Assembly (NCBI RefSeq): GCF_010686755.1
Contig: NZ_JAAGXA010000003.1
Location: 214,746-278,745, forward strand
Origin: Nocardioides zeae
Lineage (GTDB): Bacteria; Actinomycetota; Actinomycetes; Propionibacteriales; Nocardioidaceae
Length of the DNA stretch: 64,000 nt
Direction: 5' to 3'
Part shown: one piece after another, positions 26,566 to 34,584 of the stretch
Layout of the letters: every line of letters begins with the position of its first letter
How positions within the stretch are numbered: the stretch's first letter is position 1
Translations under genes and position numbers: made by a program
Notes under the pieces: generated by a model
Database searches by the model: none
Seen by the model: only the letters and a program-made list of their open reading frames with translations
Told to the model about the DNA's origin: nothing

Positions 26566-28170
26566 ATGCTCCCCACGCCCCTCCTGCGCCTCTCCGTCAC
26601 GACCACCGCCCTGGTGGCGCTCGTCGCCACCACGAGCGCGGCCGCGCCCGCGCAGCCCGCCGCCGACACCCGCAGCGACGTCCGCATCGACCTGGGTGAC
26701 GTCGCGGTCCGGGACACCCTGCCGCCGACGTCCGTGACGACCTACGTCTGGCGGCCCGGTGACACCGGCGTCGCGTCGTGGCGCACCACGGCCACCGCCG
26801 ACGGGCTGACCGAGCAGGTCGCCGCGCGCGCGCCGCTCGCCGCCCGACCCGTCGTGGGCGGCGAGGAGCTCGCGGTCGGCGACGCCGTGCCCGACACCTC
26901 CCCCGTCGTGGGCTTCGGCGGCGCGCTGACCGACTCCGCGGCGTACGTCATCGACACCTCGCCGCAGCGCGACGCGATCCTCGACGACCTGTTCGGCGCC
27001 GACGGCGCCTCGCTCGACGTGGTGCGCCTGGCGATGGGGGCGAGCGACTTCGTCGCGACACCGGGGCACGCGAGCTACGCGGACACGCCGGACCCCACGC
27101 TCGCGTCGTTCTCGATCGAGCGCGACCGGGCCCACGTGCTGCCGGTGCTGCGGGACGCGCTCGCGGTCGACCCCGACCTCGTCGTCGTCGCCGCGCCGTG
27201 GTCGGCGCCGGGGTGGATGAAGCGGTCGGGGAAGTACGTCGGGGACTGCTGGCAGCAGCAGAACCAGCTGCGCGACGACATGGTCGAGGTATACGCGCGC
27301 TACTACGTGCGCTTCCTCCAGGCGTACGCCGCGGAGGGCGTCGACGTCGCCCAGGTGTCGCTCGGCAACGAGCCGCAGCACTGCAACTCGACCTACCCCA
27401 CGATGACCATGCCCGTCGCCACGCAGGCCCGGCTCGCGACCGTGCTGCGACCCGTGCTCGACGCCGCCGGGTTCGACGACGTCGCCATCCTCGGCTGGGA
27501 CCACAACTACGTGGACGAGGGCACCGACCGCCCCACCGGCTACCCCGCCGCCCTTCTCGCCGCGGCCGGCGACGAGGTCGACGCGATCGGCTACCACTGC
27601 TACGAGTCCAACCGCCGCCGCGAGCCCGCCGCCCAGCAGACCACCGCGCGACCGGCGTGGATGACGGAGTGCACCGGCACCAGCCACTGGCGCGACACGC
27701 GGCAGAACCTCGTCAACGAGACCCACCTGGCCCTCCTCAACCCGCTCCGGTACGGCGCGGTCGCCTCCCTCTACTGGAACCTGGCGCTCGACACGGCCGG
27801 CGGGCCGCACCTCGGCGGGTGCGCGACCTGCCGGGGCATGGTCGAGGTGGGCGACGAGGGCTACACGGTGGGCCAGTCCGCGGCGTACTGGTCCCAGCTC
27901 TCCCGCTTCGTGCAGCCCGGTGCGGTGCTGCTGACCTCGACGCAGCGGTCGCCGGTGGAGACGGTGGCCTACGCCAACCCCGACGGCTCCCGCGTGCTCG
28001 TCGTGCTCAACGCGTCGTGGAGCACGCTCGACTGGGGCACACCGCCCGACGGACCGGCGGAGCCCGGGTCGCCCGGGTCGCCCGGGTCGCCCGGGGAGCC
28101 GGGTCGCGACCCGGCCTCCGTGCTGCTCGGGACGGTCCGGGAGCTCGTGCGGGGACTGCTCGGCCGCTGA
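26566..28170 (+). CDS. Secreted GH30 glycoside hydrolase (glucosylceramidase-like)
   Basis: 534 residues with a signal peptide (about 1-27; cleavage near AAAPAQP). The fold is a GH30 beta/alpha barrel: VVGFGGALTDSAAYVID, then WSAPGWMKRSG, the acid/base Glu in SLGNEPQHCNS (about Glu268) and the nucleophile Glu in WMTECTGTSHW (about Glu368), then the C-terminal beta domain SRFVQPGAVLLTS..VETVAYANPDGSRVLVVLNAS. This is the sequence plan of glucosylceramidase/endo-beta-1,6-glucanase enzymes. The mature protein is exported, and the substrate may be a beta-glucan or steryl or ceramide glucoside. The tail has PGSPGSPGSPGEPG, encoded by a 9-bp minisatellite. The start is the Met of the signal peptide. 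Confidence 0.85.
   Translation: MLPTPLLRLSVTTTALVALVATTSAAAPAQPAADTRSDVRIDLGDVAVRDTLPPTSVTTYVWRPGDTGVASWRTTATADGLTEQVAARAPLAARPVVGGEELAVGDAVPDTSPVVGFGGALTDSAAYVIDTSPQRDAILDDLFGADGASLDVVRLAMGASDFVATPGHASYADTPDPTLASFSIERDRAHVLPVLRDALAVDPDLVVVAAPWSAPGWMKRSGKYVGDCWQQQNQLRDDMVEVYARYYVRFLQAYAAEGVDVAQVSLGNEPQHCNSTYPTMTMPVATQARLATVLRPVLDAAGFDDVAILGWDHNYVDEGTDRPTGYPAALLAAAGDEVDAIGYHCYESNRRREPAAQQTTARPAWMTECTGTSHWRDTRQNLVNETHLALLNPLRYGAVASLYWNLALDTAGGPHLGGCATCRGMVEVGDEGYTVGQSAAYWSQLSRFVQPGAVLLTSTQRSPVETVAYANPDGSRVLVVLNASWSTLDWGTPPDGPAEPGSPGSPGSPGEPGRDPASVLLGTVRELVRGLLGR
28063..28098 (+). repeat. 9-bp tandem repeat CCCGGGTCG inside the GH30 gene
   Basis: Three exact units and one degenerate unit, coding for Gly-Ser-Pro repeats near the C-terminus. 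The same 9-mer starts the intergenic minisatellite 450 bp downstream. Confidence 0.8.
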
Positions 28171-28185
28171 GCGGTGCCGCCCGCC

Positions 28186-28191
28186 TATCCT
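28186..28191 (+). promoter_or_regulatory. -10 box TATCCT of the chorismate mutase gene, leaderless
   Basis: TATCCT is followed eight bases later by the GTG at 28200. There is no Shine-Dalgarno between them. This is the spacing of leaderless actinobacterial genes. Confidence 0.5.
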
Positions 28192-28199
28192 TGGCTCCC

Positions 28200-28538
28200 G
28201 TGAGCGACGACGTGACCGAGACGGGGACGGCTACGGCGGGGGCGACGGCCGGCGAGGTTCCGCCCGAGCTGGCCGCCCTGCGCTCCAGCATCGACAACAT
28301 CGACGCGGCCCTCGTGCACCTGCTCGCGGAGCGGTTCAAGTGCACGCAGCGCGTCGGGGTGCTCAAGGCCGAGCAGCAGCTCCCGGCCGCCGACCCGGCG
28401 CGCGAGGAACGGCAGATCACCCGGCTGCGCTCGCTCGCGACGTCGGCGGGCCTCGACCCGGTGTTCGCGGAGAAGTTCCTCAACTTCGTCATCGCCGAGG
28501 TCATCCACCACCACCAGCGCATCGCCGAGGGCGGCTGA
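28200..28538 (+). CDS. Chorismate mutase, AroQ class
   Basis: 112 residues from GTG 28200. It converts chorismate to prephenate, the first step to phenylalanine and tyrosine. Three-helix AroQ pattern: LAALRSSIDNIDAALVHLLAERFKCTQRVGVLKAEQQLPAADPAREERQITRLRSLA, where the buried Arg, Lys and Glu of the active site lie in the first helix and after VLKAEQ, and then LNFVIAEVIHHHQRIAEGG. There is no signal peptide, so it is cytoplasmic and not the secreted mycobacterial type. It is not fused to a dehydratase. The gene stands alone. Confidence 0.88.
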   Translation: MSDDVTETGTATAGATAGEVPPELAALRSSIDNIDAALVHLLAERFKCTQRVGVLKAEQQLPAADPAREERQITRLRSLATSAGLDPVFAEKFLNFVIAEVIHHHQRIAEGG

Positions 28539-28548
28539 CGCAGGTACG

Positions 28549-28664
28549 CCCGGGTCGCCCGGGTCGCCCTGGTCGTCCGGGTCGTCCGGGTCGTCCGGGT
28601 CGTCCGGGTCGCCCGGGGTCGCCGGGGTCGCCGGGGTCGCCGGGGTCGCCGGGGTCGCCGGGGG
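28549..28664. repeat. 9-bp minisatellite, about 13 units
   Basis: The units shift from CCCGGGTCG to TCCGGGTCG (four copies in a row) and then to GCCGGGGTC (five copies). This is the same kind of unit as in the GH30 coding repeat at 28063-28089. Confidence 0.85.
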
Positions 28665-28668
28665 AGAG

Positions 28669-28893
28669 AAAACGCGGACGCGGAGAAGAAGAATGCGCGC
28701 GGTCCCTCGGGCGGGGGATGAAAGTGCGCGGCGCCTGGCGGCGGGAGAAGGAAAACGCGGACGCGGAGGGCGCTCCACCGGCGTGTCGCCTGGTCCGATC
28801 CCGCACTCTTCTCGCGCGCTCCCGGGCCGATCCCGGACCCGTCCGCGTTTTCCTCACCCCGGCTCGACGGCCGCCCGGGCCGGTCCGCGTTTT
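28669..28893. repeat. Four copies of the 11-mer AAAACGCGGAC
   Basis: Copies at 28669-28679 and 28752-28762 run forward; copies at 28841-28851 and 28883-28893 run reverse. The first two extend further (GCGGAG follows each). They can form two nested hairpins. No function is known to me. Confidence 0.75.
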
Positions 28894-28899
28894 TCTTTG

Positions 28900-28973
28900 C
28901 CCACGCTGCGGCCCCACGCTGCGGCCCCCCACTGCGGACCCCGCCCGCTGCAGGCCCCGCCCACTGCGGGGCC
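28900..28973. repeat. Degenerate tandem array around CCACGCTGCGGCCC
   Basis: About five imperfect copies of a 14-bp unit, such as CCACGCTGCGGCCC, CACGCTGCGGCCCC and CCACTGCGGACC, just before the TetR gene end. Confidence 0.6.
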
Positions 28974-29015
28974 ACCCCGCCCGGCGCCGCCGTCAGCCCC
29001 TCAGCCCGTCAGCCG

Positions 29016-29597
29016 TCAGTCCGTCAGCGCCTGCACGACGAAGTCGGCGAGCTCGGCGTAGGCCTCGGCGTCGCTCAGCTCGAGCCGCTCGAAGAGCCGT
29101 CCGCGCTGGATGTCGAACATCGTCGCCGCGACCATCTCCGCGACGAACCCCGCGTGCACCTGGCGCAGCTCGCCGGACGCGACGCCCTCGCTGACGAGCT
29201 GCCGGATGCGGTCGGCCGCGGCCTCGGTGTTGCGGCGGTAGACGGCGTCGGTGGCCGGGAAGGCGGCGATGTCCGCCAGGAACGCGACGGACAGCGACTG
29301 CAGGCGATCGGCCACGGCCCGCAGGTAGGTGTCGATCAGCGGGCCCGCTCCCTCCACGCCGTCGAGGCGCGCCTCGACGAGGTCGGTGGCACGGCGGAAC
29401 GAGGCCCGGACGATCTCGACCGCGAGCTCCAGCTTCGAGCCCGCGAGGGAGTAGAGCGTCGTCTTCGAGCAGCCGAGCCGCACCGTGAGGTCGTCGAGCG
29501 TGAACCCGGCGAACCCCTCCGCCTCGCACAGGTCGACGAGGCGGTCGAGGAGCTGCTGCTGCCGCGCCGTACGTCGCGTGCGTGCCGCGGTCACCAC
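29016..29597 (-). CDS. TetR-family regulator of the adjacent acyl-CoA dehydrogenase unit
   Basis: 193 residues (GTG 29597 or the next GTG 29594). The helix-turn-helix is FAGFTLDDLTVRLGCSKTTLYSLAGSKLELAVEIVRASFR (about residues 28-66). The C-terminal domain (LQSLSVAFLADIAAFPATDAVYRRNTEAAADRIRQLV) would bind an effector such as an acyl-CoA. It diverges from the acyl-CoA dehydrogenase gene and a perfect palindrome lies between, so autoregulation and repression of the neighbour are likely. It is not closely like the other two TetR genes of the window. Confidence 0.85.
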   Translation of the reverse strand: MVTAARTRRTARQQQLLDRLVDLCEAEGFAGFTLDDLTVRLGCSKTTLYSLAGSKLELAVEIVRASFRRATDLVEARLDGVEGAGPLIDTYLRAVADRLQSLSVAFLADIAAFPATDAVYRRNTEAAADRIRQLVSEGVASGELRQVHAGFVAEMVAATMFDIQRGRLFERLELSDAEAYAELADFVVQALTD

Positions 29598-29642
29598 CTG
29601 ACGTCCACCTCCTCGACTCCTGCCTCACCCTAGCGATACCGA

Positions 29643-29676
29643 GAACGATACTGTAGAACTGATCTGAGTATCGTTC
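29643..29676. promoter_or_regulatory. Palindromic TetR operator GAACGATACT-N14-AGTATCGTTC
   Basis: Perfect 10-bp arms (29643-29652 and 29667-29676) centred in the divergent space. A third half site, CGATACC, precedes it at 29634-29640. It lies just before the AGGAGG of the acyl-CoA dehydrogenase gene at 29681, so binding would block that promoter or leader. The binding protein is inferred to be the divergent TetR. Confidence 0.7.
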
Positions 29677-29690
29677 ACCGAGGAGGACCC

Positions 29691-30860
29691 ATGCCTGCCC
29701 GCCGCCTGCTGCCGGACCAGGAGTCCGCCGACCTCATCGCACTCGTCCGCGAGCTCGTCACCAAGGAGCTGGCGCCCCGCGCCGCGGAGGCCGAGGAGAA
29801 GGGCGAGTTCCCCCGCGAGGTGTTCCGCCTGCTCGGCCGGACGGGCGTGCTGGGGCTGCCGTACGCCGAGGAGGTGGGCGGCGGCGGGGTCTCCTACGAG
29901 GTCTACCTCCAGGTGCTCGAGGAGATCGGCCGCGTCTGGGCCAGCGTCGGCGTCGGCGTCTCCGTGCACGCGCTCTCGTGCTTCGGCCTCGCCACGCGGG
30001 GCACCGCGGAGCAGCAGCAGGAGTGGCTGCCCGACATGCTCGGGGGCGAGCTGCTCGGCGCCTACTGCCTCTCCGAGGCCCACGCCGGCTCCGACCCGGC
30101 CGCGATGCGCACGACGGCGCGGCGCGACGGTGACGAGTACGTGCTCAACGGCGCGAAGGCGTGGGTGACGCACGGCGGCGAGGCCGACTTCTACAAGATC
30201 ATGGCCCGCACGTCGGACGACAAGAACGGCATCTCGTGCTTCCTCGTGCCGGCCGGCACGCCGGGCCTGGTCGCCGACAACCCCGAGCGCAAGATGGGCC
30301 TGATGGGCTCGACGACGGCCTCGATGCTGCTGACCGACGTGCGTGTGCCCGTCGAGCGCCGGCTCGGCGCGGAGGGCGACGGCCTCAAGATCGCGCTCGC
30401 GGGCCTCGACTCGGGCCGCCTCGGCATCGCCGCCGTCGCGACCGGTGTCGCCCAGGGCGCGCTCGACGCGGCGCTGGCCTACGCGCAGCAGCGGGAGGCG
30501 TTCGGCCGCCGCATCATCGACCACCAGGGCCTCGGCTTCGTGCTGGCCGACATGGAAGCGGCGGTGCAGTCCGCCCGCGCCGTGACGCTCCACGCCGCGC
30601 GGCTGCGCGACCAGGGCCTGCCGTTCTCGCGCGAGGCCTCCGTGGCGAAGCTCGTCGCCACCGACAACGCGATGAAGGTGACCACCGACGGCGTGCAGGT
30701 GCTCGGCGGCGTCGGCTACACCCGCGACTTCCCCCTCGAGCGCTACATGCGGGAGACCAAGGTCATGCAGATCTTCGAGGGCACCAACCAGATCCAGCGG
30801 ATGGTCGTCGCGCGCTCGCTCGACGCCAAGCCCGACGCCTCGCTCCACGTCACCGCCTGA
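29691..30860 (+). CDS. Acyl-CoA dehydrogenase
   Basis: 389 residues. An FAD enzyme that introduces the alpha-beta double bond of an acyl-CoA. FAD and substrate motifs: YCLSEAHAGSDPAAMRTTA (about residues 123-141), YVLNGAKAWVTHGGEADFYKIMART, the central SGRLGIAAVATGVAQGALDAALAYAQQREAFGRRI, then VQVLGGVGYTRDFPLERYMRETKVMQIFEGTNQIQRMVV, where the Glu in IFEGTNQIQ serves as catalytic base. It is the first gene of an operon with the SDR behind it (65 bp apart). The start follows AGGAGGACCC. The chain length of the substrate cannot be read. Confidence 0.93.
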   Translation: MPARRLLPDQESADLIALVRELVTKELAPRAAEAEEKGEFPREVFRLLGRTGVLGLPYAEEVGGGGVSYEVYLQVLEEIGRVWASVGVGVSVHALSCFGLATRGTAEQQQEWLPDMLGGELLGAYCLSEAHAGSDPAAMRTTARRDGDEYVLNGAKAWVTHGGEADFYKIMARTSDDKNGISCFLVPAGTPGLVADNPERKMGLMGSTTASMLLTDVRVPVERRLGAEGDGLKIALAGLDSGRLGIAAVATGVAQGALDAALAYAQQREAFGRRIIDHQGLGFVLADMEAAVQSARAVTLHAARLRDQGLPFSREASVAKLVATDNAMKVTTDGVQVLGGVGYTRDFPLERYMRETKVMQIFEGTNQIQRMVVARSLDAKPDASLHVTA

Positions 30861-30925
30861 GCGGCACGCCGCTCGACCCCCGACCCACCGACCAGCCGAC
30901 CGCCCGACCCCAGGAGAGACCACCC

Positions 30926-31690
30926 ATGCAGCTCGTCGACACCGCCGCCATCGTCACCGGCGCCGCCTCCGGCCTCGGCGCCGCGACCGCTTCCGCGCTG
31001 GCCGCGCAGGGCGCGACCGTCGTCGGCCTCGACCTGCCCGCCTCGCTCGAGACCGCCCCGTCGGTCGAGGGCGTCACCTACGTGCCGACCGACGTGACCG
31101 ACCCCGAGCAGGTCGCCGCGGCGGTCGCGACGGCCGCCGAGAACCCCGAGGGCGTCCCGCTGCGCACCGTCGTCAACTGCGCGGGCATCGGCCCGTCGGC
31201 GCGGATCCTCTCGCGCAAGGGCCCCCACGACCTCGGTCTCTACGCGAAGATCATCCAGGTCAACCTCATCGGCACCTTCAACGTGCTGACGCTGGCCGCC
31301 GAGCGGATCGCCCAGACCCCCGAGCTCGAGCACGGTGCCCGCGGCGTCGTCATCAACACCGCCTCGATCGCGGCGTTCGACGGCCAGGTCGGGCAGGCGG
31401 CGTACTCCTCCTCCAAGGGCGGCGTCGTCGGCCTCACCCTCCCGGCGGCGCGCGACCTGGCGCAGTACGGCATCCGGGTCAACGTCATCGCGCCGGGCAT
31501 CGTCGAGACGCCGATGCTCGCCACCGTGTCGGAGGAGTTCCGCGCCGGGCTCGCCGCCGGCGTCCCGTTCCCGCAGCGCCTCGCGCGGCCGGACGAGTAC
31601 GCCCAGCTCGCCCTCGCGATCATCGACCACGACTACCTGAACGGCGAGGTCATCCGCATGGACGGCGCGCTGCGCATGGCCCCGCGCTGA
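30926..31690 (+). CDS. SDR 3-hydroxyacyl-CoA dehydrogenase type
   Basis: 254 residues; ATG after CAGGAGAGACCACCC. Classical [19 protein letters not shown] (coenzyme site, about residues 11-26), NCAGIG, the Ser of [11 protein letters not shown], and YSSSKGG with Tyr and Lys, then PGIVETPM. The [11 protein letters not shown] signature is that of type II 3-hydroxyacyl-CoA dehydrogenases (HSD17B10-like), so it likely oxidises the 3-hydroxyacyl-CoA of the same pathway as the acyl-CoA dehydrogenase upstream. It is the paralogue of the gene at 33000, with which it shares the same motif and the C-terminus (LRMAPR / IRMAPR). Confidence 0.9.
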   Translation: MQLVDTAAIVTGAASGLGAATASALAAQGATVVGLDLPASLETAPSVEGVTYVPTDVTDPEQVAAAVATAAENPEGVPLRTVVNCAGIGPSARILSRKGPHDLGLYAKIIQVNLIGTFNVLTLAAERIAQTPELEHGARGVVINTASIAAFDGQVGQAAYSSSKGGVVGLTLPAARDLAQYGIRVNVIAPGIVETPMLATVSEEFRAGLAAGVPFPQRLARPDEYAQLALAIIDHDYLNGEVIRMDGALRMAPR

Positions 31691-31743
31691 CCCTCACCGC
31701 CCGCGCGGCGGCCCGGCACACCCGTCCGGGTCGCCGCCGACCC

Positions 31744-31773
31744 TTGACCGCTTTCACCTATTGTCTTTAGGTT
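31744..31773 (+). promoter_or_regulatory. Thiolase promoter with the shared operator (site 1)
   Basis: A -35 TTGACC (31744-31749), an 18-bp spacer and -10 TAGGTT (31768-31773). The 17-bp operator ACCTATTGTCTTTAGGT lies at 31756-31772, covering the spacer and -10 box, so a bound repressor would block RNA polymerase. The same element recurs at four further promoters in this region. Confidence 0.7.
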
Positions 31774-31802
31774 TCATCCGACCCCGAACCCCAGGAGAAC
31801 CC

Positions 31803-32996
31803 ATGGCCGAGGCCTATCTCATCGACGTCGTCCGGCTCGCGTCCGGCAAGGGCAAGCCCGGCGGCGCGCTGTCCGGCACCCACCCCGCCGTGCTGCTGTC
31901 CCACGTGCTGAAGGCGCTCACCGAGCGCACGGGCGTGGACCCCGCCCGCGTCGAGGACGTCATCACCGGCTGCGTCCAGCAGGTCGGCGAGCAGGCCATG
32001 AACATCGGCCGCACGGCGCTGCTCGGCGCCGGGTTCCCCGACTCGGTGCCGGCCGTCAGCATCAACCGCCAGTGCGGCTCGAGCCAGCAGGCCGTGGACT
32101 TCGCCGCGCAGGCCGTGATGTCCGGCTTCGCCGACGTCGTGATCGCGTGCGGCGTGGAGTCGATGAGCCGCGTGCCGATGGGCGCCTCGACCCTCGGCCT
32201 CGACACCGACGGCCCCGAGGTCGCCGCGCGCTACCCCGAGGGCCTCGTCAACCAGGGCGTCTCCGCCGAGCTGGTGGCCCAGCGCTGGAAGCTCGAGCGC
32301 GACGAGCTCGACGCCTTCTCCGCCGAGTCCCACCGCCGGGCCGCCGCGGCCACGGAGTCCGGCTTCTTCGACGGCGAGGTCGTGCCGATCGACGTCACGC
32401 TGCCGGACGGCACCACGCTCACCCACCGCGTGGACGAGACCATCCGCGCCTCGACGAGCGCGGAGGGCCTCGCCGGCCTCCGGGCGTCGTTCCGCACCGA
32501 CGAGCTCGCCGCCCGGTTCCCCGACCTGGCCTGGCAGATCACGCCCGGCAACTCCTCGCCCCTGACCGACGGCGCCTCCGCCGCGCTCGTCGTGAGCGAG
32601 CGGGTGCTGAGGGAGCTCGGCCTCACCCCGCGCGCCCGCTTCGTGGGCTTCGCCGTGACCGGCGACGACCCGGTGCTCATGCTGACCGCCCCGATCCCGG
32701 CCACCCAGAAGGTGCTCGCCCGCACGGGCCTCGGCATGGACGACCTCGACGCCTACGAGGTGAACGAGGCGTTCGCCCCGGTGCCGCTGGCGTGGGCACG
32801 CGAGCTCGGCGCCGACCCGGCGAAGCTCAACCCGAACGGCGGCGCCATCGCGCTGGGCCACGCGCTCGGCTCGTCGGGCACGCGCCTGCTCGGCACGCTC
32901 CTCGCCGACCTCGAGCAGACCGGCGGCCGCTACGGCCTGCAGACCATGTGCGAGGCGGCCGGCATGGCCAACGCCACCATCATCGAAAGGCTCTGA
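31803..32996 (+). CDS. Thiolase (acetyl-CoA acyltransferase, FadA type)
   Basis: 397 residues, starting at ATG 31803 after CAGGAG. It splits a 3-ketoacyl-CoA with CoA at the end of beta-oxidation. The nucleophile Cys is in INRQCGSSQQ (about Cys90), the His in GGAIALGHALGSSG and the second Cys in MCEAAGMANATII near the end. All three catalytic residues are there. It resembles FadA5-like thiolases of actinobacterial sterol catabolism (inference). It is followed 3 bp downstream by an SDR gene, so both are in one operon with its own promoter and operator. Confidence 0.92.
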   Translation: MAEAYLIDVVRLASGKGKPGGALSGTHPAVLLSHVLKALTERTGVDPARVEDVITGCVQQVGEQAMNIGRTALLGAGFPDSVPAVSINRQCGSSQQAVDFAAQAVMSGFADVVIACGVESMSRVPMGASTLGLDTDGPEVAARYPEGLVNQGVSAELVAQRWKLERDELDAFSAESHRRAAAATESGFFDGEVVPIDVTLPDGTTLTHRVDETIRASTSAEGLAGLRASFRTDELAARFPDLAWQITPGNSSPLTDGASAALVVSERVLRELGLTPRARFVGFAVTGDDPVLMLTAPIPATQKVLARTGLGMDDLDAYEVNEAFAPVPLAWARELGADPAKLNPNGGAIALGHALGSSGTRLLGTLLADLEQTGGRYGLQTMCEAAGMANATIIERL

Positions 32997-32999
32997 CCC

Positions 33000-33803
33000 G
33001 TGGACCTCTCCTCCGGCTCCTCCACCGCCCTCGTCACCGGCGGCGCCTCCGGCCTCGGCCGGGCCACCGTCGAGGCCCTCCTCGAGGCCGGCGCCCGCGG
33101 TGCCGTCATCCTCGACCTGCCCTCCTCGGCCGGCGCCGACGTCGCGGCCGAGCTGTCGCAGCGCTTCGACCGCGACGTACGGTTCGCGGCCGCCGACGTG
33201 CGCGACGCCGACGCCGTGCAGCAGGCCGTCGACCTCGCCTCCGAGATCGGCGACCTCCGCGTCGCCGTGAGCTGCGCCGGCACCGGCGCCCCCGGCAAGA
33301 CCGTGGGCCGGGGCAACGAGCCCCTGCCGCTGGAGTCGTTCCAGCGGATCATCGAGATCAACCTCGTGGGCACGTTCAACGTGATCCGCCTGGCCGCGGC
33401 CCGCATGGCCGCCCTCGAGCCGCTCCCCGGCGCGCTCGGCACCCCCGAGGAGCGCGGAGCGATCGTCAACACCGCCTCGGTGGCAGCCTTCGACGGCCAG
33501 ATCGGGCAGGCGTCGTACTCCGCCTCCAAGGGCGGCATCGTCGGCATGACGCTGCCGATCGCGCGCGACCTCGCGAGCCTCGGCATCCGCGTCGTCACCA
33601 TCGCCCCGGGCCTCTTCAACACGCCGCTCCTCGCGACGCTGCCCGAGGAGGCGAAGGCCTCCCTCGGCGCCCAGGTGCCGCACCCGAGCCGCCTCGGCGA
33701 GCCGAGCGAGTACGGCGCGCTGGTCGCCCACATCGCTGCCAACCCGATGCTCAACGGCGAGGTGATCCGCCTCGACGGCGCGATCCGCATGGCGCCGCGC
33801 TGA
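33000..33803 (+). CDS. SDR 3-hydroxyacyl-CoA dehydrogenase type
   Basis: 267 residues from GTG 33000, 3 bp behind the thiolase stop. It has the cofactor motif [49 protein letters not shown] and PGLFNTPL. It is a close paralogue of the SDR at 30926, so it likely performs the matching 3-hydroxyacyl-CoA oxidation for the thiolase. It has an extra insert between strands 3 and 4 (around [21 protein letters not shown]). It is followed by a strong hairpin. Confidence 0.9.
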   Translation: MDLSSGSSTALVTGGASGLGRATVEALLEAGARGAVILDLPSSAGADVAAELSQRFDRDVRFAAADVRDADAVQQAVDLASEIGDLRVAVSCAGTGAPGKTVGRGNEPLPLESFQRIIEINLVGTFNVIRLAAARMAALEPLPGALGTPEERGAIVNTASVAAFDGQIGQASYSASKGGIVGMTLPIARDLASLGIRVVTIAPGLFNTPLLATLPEEAKASLGAQVPHPSRLGEPSEYGALVAHIAANPMLNGEVIRLDGAIRMAPR

Positions 33804-33816
33804 GCGCAGGACCGGG

Positions 33817-33859
33817 TCGTGGCCCCAGCGCACCGTTTTCCGACGCGCTGGGGCCACGA
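33817..33859 (+). terminator. Perfect hairpin terminator of the thiolase-SDR operon
   Basis: The 15-bp arms TCGTGGCCCCAGCGC and GCGCTGGGGCCACGA pair exactly with a 13-base loop that contains TTTT. It lies 13 bp after the SDR stop. Confidence 0.85.
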
Positions 33860-33867
33860 GCGCATTT

Positions 33868-33884
33868 ACCGAACGTGATTCGGT
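33868..33884. promoter_or_regulatory. Palindrome ACCGAACGTGATTCGGT upstream of a TetR gene
   Basis: Arms ACCGAA/TTCGGT around CGTGA, inside ATTTACCGAACGTGATTCGGTTGAC. It lies about 45 bp upstream of the TetR start. It is likely an autoregulatory site. ATTTACCGAAC also occurs at 63059-63069, upstream of the ALDH promoter. Confidence 0.6.
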
Positions 33885-33917
33885 TGACAGTTCGACCCAC
33901 CGGCCCGCCGACCGGCC

Positions 33918-33923
33918 TAGACT
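33918..33923 (+). promoter_or_regulatory. -10 box TAGACT of the TetR gene (leaderless)
   Basis: TAGACT with the GTG start six bases later and no Shine-Dalgarno, which supports the GTG at 33930 as the start. Confidence 0.5.
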
Positions 33924-33929
33924 CGAGCG

Positions 33930-34574
33930 GTGCCCCGCCCGAGCAAGCCCCTCATCAGCCGCCACTCGACGGTGCAGGCCGCGCTCGAGATCATCGACTC
34001 CGAGGGCCTGGAGGCGCTCAGCCTCCCCCGCCTCGCGCGCCACATGAACGTGAAGGCGCCGTCGCTCTACCACCACTTCTCCGACAAGTCGGAGATCCTC
34101 GCCGCGGTGGCCCGCGAGATCGTCGCGAAGACGGTGCAGCCGCGGAAGCCGACCGACGGCGACTGGCAGGGCTGGTTCGTCCAGCTGTCGCTCAACTTCC
34201 GCACGGCGGTCCTGCGGCACCGCCGGGCCGCCCCGATCCTGCTGGAGTTCCTGCCCCGCGAGCTGCTCACGACGTCGTACGAGGACGTCTGCACCTTCCT
34301 CATCGCGTGCGAGGTGCCGGTCTCGGTGCACGTGCTGCTGCTCGACGGCCTGGAGAAGCTGTCGCTCGGCTCGACCATCGCGGAGGCGATGCGACCCACC
34401 CAGCAGCGCCGTGTCGCCTTCCCCCACATCGACCCCGAGCGGCACCCGCACCTGCTGGCGGCGCAGGAGGCCAACGACCTGACGCCGCGGCAGGTGTTCG
34501 AGCAGACGGTGCGCAGCTACCTGGTGGGCATGGAGCGGCTCGTCCAGGTCGCCCGGCTGCAGCGCACCGCCTGA
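33930..34574 (+). CDS. TetR-family regulator, paralogue A
   Basis: 214 residues from GTG 33930. Helix-turn-helix: RPSKPLISRHSTVQAALEIIDSEGLEALSLPRLARHMNVKAPSLYHHFSDKSEILAAVARE (about residues 2-61), typical TetR_N with the YHHF recognition helix. The C-terminal part is the TetR_C type that binds hydrophobic ligands: HRRAAPILLEFLPRELLTT, LLLDGLEKLSLGSTIAEAMRP, ending FEQTVRSYLVGMERLVQVA. Very similar to the regulator at 36589. It may control the shared operator CCTA...TAGG (inferred). Confidence 0.85.
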   Translation: MPRPSKPLISRHSTVQAALEIIDSEGLEALSLPRLARHMNVKAPSLYHHFSDKSEILAAVAREIVAKTVQPRKPTDGDWQGWFVQLSLNFRTAVLRHRRAAPILLEFLPRELLTTSYEDVCTFLIACEVPVSVHVLLLDGLEKLSLGSTIAEAMRPTQQRRVAFPHIDPERHPHLLAAQEANDLTPRQVFEQTVRSYLVGMERLVQVARLQRTA

Positions 34575-34584
34575 CCCGTCGGCG

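Larger units (their letters stand above)
28539..29015. other. 477-bp intergenic region full of repeats
   Basis: No credible gene. It contains a 9-bp minisatellite (28549-28664), four copies of one 11-mer in two orientations (28669-28893), and a degenerate array with unit near CCACGCTGCGGCCC (28900-28973), followed by short GTCAGCC repeats up to the stop of the TetR gene. Parts of it are purine-rich (GAGAAGGAAAACG), unlike the rest of the window. Open frames that cross it read as collagen-like PGRPGSPG and are not used. Confidence 0.8.

Noticed and set aside
28549..28664. Possible CRISPR array
   Set aside because: The 9-bp units are head to tail with no spacers.
28340..29194. Open frame with collagen-like PGRPGSPG repeats
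   Set aside because: Made by the 9-bp satellite and overlaps chorismate mutase in another frame; no start signal.
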